From: Corallium rubrum
Lineage: Eukaryota; Cnidaria; Anthozoa; Scleralcyonacea; Coralliidae
Assembly (NCBI GenBank): GCA_964035015.1
Contig: OZ035999.1
Coordinates: 17,479,179 to 17,543,178, forward strand
Reading direction: 5' to 3'
DNA length: 64,000 nt
A model generated the notes under the pieces. The model ran no database searches and had not been told where the DNA came from. It saw nothing but the letters and a program-made list of their open reading frames with translations. Positions 29,561 through 40,400 of this stretch are shown piece after piece. A program made the position numbers and the translations under genes. Positions within the stretch are counted from its first letter, which is position 1; each line of letters begins with the position of its first letter.

Positions 29561-30840
29561 TGAAGTGATTTTAAACTATAGCATATTTGATGAATTAAAT
29601 GAACTTGCTTTGTTAGTATTTGTGCTGAATGATGTAAAATCCGATCAGAGCGACATGCTGTGCTTTAATATAGTGTGCTGTGAATGTGTTTGCGCTGACT
29701 TGAGCACTGAATGGCGATCAGAAATACAATCAGACAACATGTTGTGTCTATATGGTTTGTTGTGCCATTCCGTGTTTAGTAGCTAGTGTTTCGTCACTTT
29801 AGTGCATTGTAAATAGTTTGTTGTTTGCCTAATCCCTCATCGTAAAATGACAATTTTAGGTAAATTGGGAAAAACAGGAAACGCGGTCGCTAATCGCATT
29901 GTTAAAAGAATGTAGCACTTTCGTGCTAACACGTACATTCATTGATTTGCCTGAACAATGATCAACACGCTTTTGGAATAAGTATTTCATACGCCTACAT
30001 ATAAGTCAAGCAGTGCCAAGTACAGTTGATTTCTGCATATACAAACTTATAGCTAAGACGTCTTGGCCGAGGATCTAACATGTCAACTGTACACTTGAAA
30101 CATTAGTTAAAAGGCTATTCAGATTTCAGAAAGATCTTGATTCGAAGCCAAACAAGCACTCGCTCTGTCTTTTCGTCCATGGAAAGCTTGTCGTTTGAGC
30201 AAGAAAGTCGAGGCGCGTGGTTTTATTTACGCGATGCTGAACTACTAAATTGAGAATGTTGCTACAACTTGTACCGGAGCGCAGTAGATACATGCACGCT
30301 GAGCGTGCCTATTTTTAACTATTAAATTTTTATATTCAACTTTTATCTTTTTATTTTTAACTTTTTATTTTTAACTTTGAACCTTTTTTTTTATATAAAA
30401 ATGAAAAGTTCAAATGTAAAAACGAAAAGTTAAATGTGAAAAATAAAAAGTTAAAAATTAAAAATGAAAAGATAAAACGCAAAAATAATAAGTTGAAACG
30501 CAAACTCTGTCCGGTCTTCTTGTTAAAATGTGCTGTTAATTTATGTATATTCACGAGTTTTAGGTGAGAAGTTACTTTTAATATTTATGTTTTAATGTTT
30601 TTCATATTAATTTTGTATTTTGGGGATCCCGTAATGGAGCCACAAGCTCTGTGGGACTTCCCTGTCATTTTGGCAAAGCTTGTAAATAAAATAAAAAGAA
30701 AAAAGAAAAAGAAAAAGAAAAGAAAAAGAAAAAATTCCGGGATACTGACAAAAACCCGGACAAAAAACCCCCAAAATACTACAAGCGGAAGAAAGTACCC
30801 TACGCTAAAGATACCCATTTGACAACAAAAGAGTTTAAAC
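29561..30840. promoter_or_regulatory. Upstream region of gene B
   Basis: AT-rich sequence 5' of the gene B start codon. It includes a low-complexity TTTTTAACTTT/AAAGTTAAAAA inverted run at 30310-30500 and an AAAAG-rich run at 30690-30735. I see no gene. Promoter function is inferred only from position. Confidence 0.3.
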
Positions 30841-31414
30841 ATGGCGGCAGACCCAGGGGAAATCGCCGATGAGTTTCCCTCAAAACAAACAAACTCTCGT
30901 CTTAATCCTGTTCAGGTCGATGCAAGTCCAATGGAATTTTCTTTAAGTACTGAGAAAAGTTCATTGGGGTCTGAAGAAGTGGCAACAAGGCGAAAGAAGG
31001 GAGGCTTGACCGAATTAGAAGTTTCTGGTGGCCCTTTGAACGATGATGCATCCCAAGATGTTATGGTGCCTATGGAAGTCGATTCGAGTTCTGTAGCTGC
31101 CGAAGGGAATTTAAATGGAGTACCTGTTGATCAGGAATCGTTGGATTTTTCAACAGATTCTGTACCGCAAGATAGTTCAAGTTTAAATGAAGAAAAGTCA
31201 TCACCAACATGTCAGCCTGTGAGTTCTTGTCCAACTCGAGTCGAAGTTACTGAAAACTCGACAAACATTGATTTGAACGAGTCTTCGACAAATGCTGCTT
31301 ATCCAGTGTATGTGAAAAGCCTTCAAGAGGCTGAAGAAGTGTTGCATCGTTTTGAAAATAATACCAAGACTCGGTTTTGCGTGTGGAGATGTCCCAAGGA
31401 CTTTGGTGCTTGCA
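30841..31414 (+). CDS. Gene B exon 1: acidic N-terminus and start of the CaRF-like region
   Basis: ATG lies in AACATGGCG, the same context as gene A. About 150 acidic/serine residues of low complexity precede AYPVYVKSLQEAEEVLHRFE and TRFCVWRCPKDFG, which align with YPAYVRTLQEADEVLHRFEN of gene A. The donor is TGCA/GTAAGT in phase 1. Gene A exon 1 is much shorter (71 codons), so this tail is specific to gene B or has been lost in gene A. Confidence 0.82.
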
Positions 31415-34400
31415 GTAAGTGTAGATGTAGATCTGTATAGTCAGTGAGTCTGCCTCAGACTCACGTTGCCCTATTTGGAAACTCAACTGAACTCAAGTCT
31501 TATATGGAAAATAACTTGATTCGGTGAGCCCAAATGACAGAGGCAAGAGATACATGCAGCTATATTCTGTTACATTGCATCAAACTTGTAAATGTACCAC
31601 ATACATATTTGTAAAGTACCACCACATTCTGTTACATTGCACCAAGCTTGCAAATGTACCACATACATAAAATTATATACAGTACCACTAAAGGTAAATG
31701 TACAGTACCACAAACCATTTTGCTCATAAAGTGATTGGAGAGAGTACAACGACAAGCAACTAAGTTTATTCTCATCTTACCATATCACTGCGCTACCACC
31801 TATCCAGAAAGATTAATTGAAATTAACCTGCTTCCAATTTGTTACTGCACTTGCAAATGTACCACATGCATATATACCATTATATTCTGTTACATTATAT
31901 CATACTTATAAATGTACCACATACATATTTACCAAGCTTGCAAATATACTACATGTACAGTACCATTATATTCTATTCTATTACATTACATCAAACTTGT
32001 AAATGTACCACATCCATATATACAGTACCACTCCATTCTGTTTCTTACACCCCGCCCCCCCACCCCGCCCCGTCGACAACATTTGAAATTTTGGTGGTCT
32101 CAAAATGCTTATTGCAGATTGATTCGGTTGAAGAATGTGGAAACACATATTGTACACCAACAGTACTACAAAGTGCGAAGTGATTAGCGCCTTTCATCAG
32201 ACATGCAATCTGGCTTTGGGGGAATATCGTATTTCACCGAATCACCAGTAACTAATATTGTGCACATTGTAGTGCTGAATTTCATCTAATAATATTGTTT
32301 AAATAAAAAAATTTGCCAAAGATAAAACATACAAAATTATATTTATAAAATATATATTAAAAATACAACATTGGGGTTTTCGTATTGCATATTTGATACT
32401 TTTCGAGTGCCGGGTGGCACTGCTGAGTGCTGGGCACTACCGCCCACCGCCGCCCACCGTGGACAGAACCCTGGTATATTTACAGTACCACTACATTCTG
32501 TTACATTGCACCATGCATGGAAATGTACCAGATGCATATGTACCACTATGTTCTGTTACATTGCTCCAAGCTCGCAAATATACCACATGCATAGATACAT
32601 GTACAACCTGTAAATGTACCACTCTGCACTTGGCAAACATCAATGTTAATGTATGTTAGAATAGACAGCTCAGTCACTTGTTAACAGTGTGAATTTTAAT
32701 TCTGTAGAGATTGACATGAAAGGTAAGAGAATCTATTGGCATGAGTTTGCCATAGAGGATAGATTGACAGTGAGGTCAGATGGCATTCCTTTTATAATGA
32801 TGGGAAGAAAAGTCTATGATTGTCATCATGGTAGAGATAGGAACTCTGCATTGAAACAAAGAGCAAAACGTAAAAGAGAAGAGGTAATGTTTTACTCTCA
32901 TGTTATATTCTACATGTACTATAGTTTCAGAGTTTGATATCACTTTGATGTCATCACAGAATAGGAGAATCAAGAGAAGACCACTACTATTACCAGTGCT
33001 GTGAGTAACTTCATTACAAGTAACTAGTTACATGTAATCGTTACTTTTTTGAGTAACTTTACCGGTAACTAGTTACTTTTTTCAGAAGGTAACTGTAACT
33101 AGTTACAAAAAATAGGAATAAAAAGTAATGATAACTAGTTACATCTGCTGTCTTGAGTGCTGTTACTTTTTGCGATATCCATAATACCCCAACCTCGCCG
33201 AGTCGTCTTTTAACGTCGTATTTAGGCTTGAACTTTCATCACACGCCGCTGCAATGCATTCTGGACAATCTATATGCAAATGCGATATTAATACACATGC
33301 ATACATTTATTCATTCATTCATCGACCGGAGCGACTACACACGTAGTAGCACATCAAGATGTCTTCAGCACAGCCAGTATCAAATCCATGGCTGCGCTTG
33401 GAAATGATGTTCCAGTTCAAATCAGTAGCGGGACAAACTGTAAGGCTAACTTGTTCACTTTGTTCACCGAAAGTTAAAGCCTATCATCATTGTTGAATTT
33501 GCGTAAACACATCCAGCTTAGTTTACATGCTTTCTCGATTTTAATAGCCAAATGAAATAATAGGTGTAACTTTGTAATTATAATTGTAACTAGTTACAAA
33601 ATTTTTAAAGTAACTTTGTAACTGTAACTAGTTACTTTTTTTTCATTGTAACTTGTATCGGTAACTAGTTACTTTTCTGATGATGTAACTGTAACTAGTT
33701 ACAAAAATTATGTAACTATTACAGCACTGACTATTACTACTGATTTATAATGAGATTCTTACAGATCTTCCGGTTCTCCATAGCATACACATACAGGCAT
33801 TTTTTTCCAGGGGGGGTGGTGAACCATTTGCCCAAAAAATTTAAAGTCTTGCAAGTTGCCCAAATTTTTATGAAACAATAAAAAACAAACAATAGTCATG
33901 CGATGCACTAACATAAGAAACATAGAAAAATAACAGAAAATAATCTTACATTTGAATCTAAGGTGAAAATATTTTTACATATGAATTTATCATATAGATC
34001 ACATTACAAGTGGAAACCTTTTAAAAACCCTTTGCCCAAATTTCTCTTGCTGACCAAAAAAATTTGTAGCTGAAATTACTTCTCAATTACAGAGAGGAAA
34101 TTTAGACACACACACACACACTGACCTGAATGTTGACTTTTTGAAATTTCTGTACAGTTTTTTGAAAAATGGAAAATACAAGTTTGAGAGTCCAAAACAC
34201 GTGCATAAACAATTCGGAAAAAGAATAAAACTAAATGTTATGCATAGTTAAACAGTCTGACAATCAAAAAGTTTTACCCAATAAATAGCAACAGTTGTTG
34301 CTATGGCAACAATGACGTTTCAAAATGGCTGCCAATTATCTTTCAAACTAGTTTAATTCGAAAAAAAACCCAATTTTATTTTTTGTACTTTTCTTGAAGT

Positions 34401-37400
34401 ATGAATAATCGATAGGCCGATTTAAAAAAAATTATGTAGATCCAGATTTTTTAAAACTTAACAAACATGATTTTTTTCCAGGGAAACAATTATTCGTTCT
34501 ACAGAATTTTTTTTAAATTGGCCTATTGATTACTCATACTTCAAGAAAAGTTTTAATGAAAAAAAATGGGGATCACCAAAGTGTTTTTCGAATTAAATTA
34601 GTTTGAATGGTAATTGGCAGCCATTTTGAAACGTCATTGTTGCCATAGCAACAACTGTTGCTATTTATTTGGTAACAGTTTTTGATTGTCAGACTTTTTA
34701 ACTATGCATATCATTTAGTTTTGTTCTTTTTTCGAATTATTTATGCACGTGTTTTGAACCCTCAAACTTGTATTATCCATTTTACAAGAAACTGTGTGGA
34801 GCCACCTTAAGCCTTTCATTCCCATCGGTTTTATTTGGGGTTAAAGTGTTAAGAGGTGTACTCCAAGATGACAAAAGGTCTACTACGTTTGAGTAATCTG
34901 GTCTAATTCATAAAAAATAAATGTTGAAATCAACTTTTGTTTACAGAATGATGTAAAGAAAAGGAATGTCACTGCACCTTCGAAAAAAGTGGATTGTCCA
35001 GCAAGGATAGTCTTTTGTGAGATAATTTACTTTCCAGAATACAAGGTATATACTGTATTCCCACACCTCCCAGGCTAATCCAGTGTTAAACACTTAAACC
35101 AACTAGTGAGTATATGTAATAATCTCATCAACAGATCAACTCATTGTTCTTTTTTCTAAAAAGCTCGTCAGTGATACAAAACACCACCGGACAGTGATAG
35201 CGAAGACCATTAAACAACATTTTACAGATGGAAAAGTGAACTTCGATAACATTGAGCAACGCATCTACCTTTCCTTTCCGTCGGATAAAGATCACAAAGG
35301 ACATCCAACTGGAAAGGTACTTTATCTTTACGGCACTGAATGCATGAGAGAGGGGTATCTATACTTGCCGGTGGCTGAATTGCGAAGAACGCAGTCAACG
35401 TGGCTGAGTCGAAGGCGCTCCTGGCATTCACTGTGACACATGTCAGACCAGGAAGCGCTGCTGATATCCGAGTGTTGATTTTACGGAGGGAGGAAAACTA
35501 GAGAAAACACGCCACTCACGCTACCCAAACACGCCACTCACGCTACCCAAAACACTACGCTAACACTTTCACTGGCACTCACACCAACACCAACACTAAC
35601 ACTGACATCAACACAAACACCAACACCAAAATACATGCAAACCGACACGAACACACACCACCATCAACACGAACACCGACATCAACATGAACACCGACAT
35701 CAACACCGACATCAACACGAACACCGACATCAAGGCAAACATCGACATCAATACGAAGACCGACATCAACGCAAACACCGACATCAACACAAACACAAAC
35801 ACAAACGCAAACGCAAACGCAAACGCAAACGCAAACGCAAACGCAAACGCAAACGCAAACGCAAACGCAAACGCAAACACAAACACAAACACAAACACAA
35901 ACACAAACACAAACACAAACACAAACATCAACACAAACACAAACATCAACACAAACACCGACATAAATGACGTTAACACAATCACCGACACCAACACAGT
36001 CATGAACACTAACACAATCACCAACACGAACATCGACACAAACACCGACATCAACACCGACACTAACACAATCACCGACACCAACGTCAACATCAACACA
36101 AACACCGACAACAACACCGACACCAACACAATCACCGACACCGACATCAACACAAATACCGACATCAACACCGACACTAACACAATCACAAACACCAACA
36201 TCAACACAAACACCGACACCAACACCGACACTAACACAATCACCGACACCAACACGAACATCAACACAAACACCGACAACACCGACATCAACACCACATT
36301 AACACTAGTACTTACAACGATACTAAATTCAAAATTAACTTTGCCATTGTTTTCTAATTCCGACTTGACTAGAAAAATCACTGACTCCCCACGTCAATAA
36401 TATCCATCCATTTTCTTTCTTTCCTGTACATTCCACAGGGTGGCAAGTTATCTCAAAGAGTAGACGCGAAAGTATCGAGCAAGATTTCGCAACTTGTGGG
36501 AATTGGCAACACAAACGAAAAAGATGTAAAACAGCATTTGGACGAATACGTCAACAGAGAACTGTTTCCCGGGCGAGCGAAACCATTCCACTCGAACCGG
36601 CGCTACTACCCGAGCAGAAGCGTCATTCGCATTAAGATGTACAACGCATACATCATGAAACGTCTCTCGATTATTGATCTTGAGAACATCGAAGAAGCTG
36701 TGGCGCAATGGAAAAGCAGCAACCCTAACGACAAATTTTATTTTCGACGTCACGCAGACGTGAACGAAGTGTTACTGAACGGAACAATTTCTGGCATCTC
36801 TGTGGAGGATGAGAACGAAGATGATATTCGAATCAGACAGAGTTTTTCCAAACAACAGTTCCTGTTTGTCCATCAGACATCATTCCAAAATCATTTACTA
36901 AAGCGTTACGGAAACCACGTTTGCTTCCTCGATCCTGTGTACAGAACTGCGAAGTACGCCTTGCCGGTATTTTTCCTCACAGTGAAAACAAACGTCGATT
37001 ATCAGGTCGTCGCCACATTTGTCGTCCAAGACGAGACCAGGGATTCCATTAAGGAAGGACTCGAGTTTCTGAAATCGTGGAATCCCGATTGGAAACCCAA
37101 GATCTTCATGGTGGATATTGATTCGGAGGAGATAAGCACGATTGAAGAATGTTTTCCAGGTTTGTTTTTCAAAGTGTTTGGTGTGAGTCGTGGGTTGGGG
37201 GAATAAGCATGTAAGCAAATAATCAACCTACCAAGTTCACTCCGTCCGTCCGTCCGTCATTCCTTTCCTCTTCCCTGTCTGTCTTCCTCCTTTCGTTCCG
37301 TCACTTCCTTCCTTCCTTCCTTCCTTCCTTCCTTCCTTCCTTCCTTCCTTCCTTCCTTCCTTCCTTCCTTCCTTCCTTCCTTCCTTCCTTCCTTCCTTCC

Positions 37401-40400
37401 TTCCTTCCTTCCTTCCTTCCTTCCTTCCTTCCTTCCTTCCTTCCTTCCTTCCTTCCTTCCGTCCTTCCTTCCTTCCTTCCTTCCTTCCTTCCTTCCTTCC
37501 TTTTCCTTCCTTCCTTCCTTCCTTCCTTCCTTCCTTCCTTCCTTCCTTCCTTCCTTCCTTCCTTCCTTCCTTCCTTCCTTCCTTCCCTCTCCTTCCCTCT
37601 TTCTTTGCCTCCTTCTTTGCCTCCTTCCTTTCCTCCTTCCTTTCCTCCTTCCTTTCCTCCTTCCCTCCCTCCTTCCCTCCCTCCCTTCTTCCCTCCCTCC
37701 CTTCCTTCCTTCTTTCTTCCCTCCCTCCCTCCCTCCCTCCCTCCCTCCCTCCCTCCCTCCCTCCCTCCCTTCCTTCCATCCTTCCTTCCTTCCTTCTTTC
37801 CCTCACTCCCTTCTTTCCCTTCTTTTCCCCCATTCTCCCTCCCTCCCTTCTGTCCTTCCTTCTTCCCCTCCCTCCCTTCTTCCTCCATTCCTTGCATCCT
37901 TCCCTACCTCTCTTCTTTCCGTTCCTCCTCCCCCTTCCTTCCTTGCAATATACAGATACATAGCTTATTTGTATATTACTTCATAGATTGTGAGGTGTTG
38001 TTCAGTGATTTCCACCGTGAACAAGCCTGGGAACGCTGGCTATCTCAACCAGCTAATGGCACCCCGCCACACAAGGACGCCATTCTCGTGCACCTGCGCA
38101 GTCTAGCACAAGCTGCTTCGACTGACGAATTCGAGAAAGTTCTCGAGACCCTCAAGCAGAGTGACACGTGGAAGTGCAACTATGGAAAAACGTTTCGAAA
38201 CTGGTTTGAAAACACCTGGTTAAGCGACAAAGAGGTAACTCGACTCCATCCTATTCTTGAGTATAACGAAAATGATGAACGACTGTATTCAGAACAATCG
38301 AATAGGCGAGTTTCAGGGTGTTGCGTGCGCATCGTTTTGCAAAGGAATTGGCGGGCTCCCCACAAAGTAAGCAATGGCAAACATACTTGCTAGTGAGCCA
38401 ACAGCAGCGGAATAACAATGTTTTATATCCAGAAACTGTATCTACACTTTGTTTATTTTAAACAATATGTTTACTTTGATGGAGCTTGCCAGTTTTTTTG
38501 AAAAATGATGCGCGCGCAACACCCTGAAACTCGCCTATTGATATATTGCTGAAACAGAGAACGTAGGAGTCTTCGCTCGAAACGTTAGACTCCTACGTTC
38601 TCTGTTTCGGCAATATATCAGACTTTACTATATTTCGATTGTTCTTTCAACACTGCCTACGCAGCACGCTACTTTTGTGAGTCTCACAAACAAGACATTC
38701 GAAGATAATTACATGAAGTACTCAGCTAAGTGTAAACTGTTCGGAGCAACATTGCGGAAAACCAAGCGATTCGGCGAGGATATCTCTTCGAATTGCTTCT
38801 ATTTCCGCTAAAAATGTTTCGTTTCAAGTACAAGTAATGAAGAGGAAGCATGAAAAGCTTACAATCTTGAATAAGGTATCAGAATATTTTTTTGTAAACA
38901 GAGGTATGAACATTAGTTTCGTACATGCGCAGTGCGAACTGTTATTCACCTTTAACAACTGTCCTGGCTTGTGCAGCAAGAACTGCATAAAAACATTTCA
39001 CTAACTTCAAGCTAAACACCCTATACTACATTAGCGTGTTCTAAGGATTTTTGGTGAAGGAAAATACGAGTGTAGAATATATACATTTTAAGACCAAACC
39101 GGGACCAGTTGCGAAAAATGCAACTACACAGGCCTTCCGGCAGGAATTGAACCCACGACCTTGCGATTCTAGTGCATTGCTCTGACCACTGGGCCACAGA
39201 GGGCGTTGCCGAGAGCTTGATCGCGAGTTCTGTATATATAATAAGGTGGTAATGCCAGGAGAGAATTGGGTATATTATAAGTGATATTGGGCATATTCTA
39301 CACTCGAATTTTCCTTCACTCGGTATAAACATTAGTTTCGTACATGCGCAGTGCGAACTGTTATTCACCTTTAACAACTGTCCTGGCTTGTGCAGCAAGA
39401 ACTGCATAAAAAAAAATTCACTAACTTCAAGCTAAACACCCTATACTACATTAGAAGTAATATTGGGCATTTCACTCGATTACATAGCATGTTCTAGGGA
39501 TTTTAGGTGAAGGAAAATTTGAGTGTAGAATATATACATTCCTTCACCTAAAATCCCTATAACATGCTATGTAATCGAGTGAAATGCCTAATATTACTTC
39601 TAATAAACCCAATTCTCTCCTGGCATTACCACCTTAATGTATACAGAACTCGCGATCAAGCTCTCAGCAACGGCCTCCGTGGCTCAGTGGTCAGAGCATT
39701 GCACTAGAATCGCAAGGTCGTGGGTTCAATTCCTGCCGGAAGGCCTGTGTAGTTGCATTTTTCGCAACTGGTCCCGGTTTGGTCTTAAAATGTATATATT
39801 CTACACTCGAATTTTCCTTCACCTAAAATCCCTAGAACATGCTATACTACATTAGTTTTCTTGTTGACACATTTTCATCACTCTTTCAGCGTTGGGTATG
39901 GTGTTACAAGGTAGACGCCCTGGGGAGTGTTCTCGCGACGAACAACACTTTTGAATCCCAGAGTAAAGGATTTACTCACGAACAACTGGTTGGCCACGGA
40001 GAAACGAAATTGAGTGATCTACTGAAAATATTGATGAACACCATCCTACCAGCAAAACGTGACGCGTAAGTTAAATACTGATCTCAAAATAAAAGCCTGA
40101 TTTCTCCAATCCTAAAAAATCCCTAAATCATCCAAACAAGACTAGAGCTCTGTTCTCCTTTCTTTTTCTTTTCTTCTCTTATGCCACTTTTGTCCTTTCT
40201 CTTCTTTTTCATTTCTTCTCTTATTCCACTTCTCCTTTTTCTTCTTTTCCTTTTTTCTTATTCCACTCTTTTCCTTTCTTTTATTTTCCTTTTTTCTCTT
40301 ATTCCACTTTTTTCCTTTCTTTTATTTTCCTTTTTTCTCTTATTCCACTTTTTCCCTTTCTTTTATTTTCCTTTTTTCTCTTATTCCACTCTTTTCCTTT

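Noticed and set aside
35608-36400. Val/Phe-rich 257-aa and Asn/Thr-rich 237-aa frames
   Set aside because: Both strands of a hexanucleotide minisatellite in gene B intron 4.
37237-37897. 198-aa Lys/Glu/Gly/Arg frames
   Set aside because: Reverse strand of the CCTT tract in gene B intron 5.
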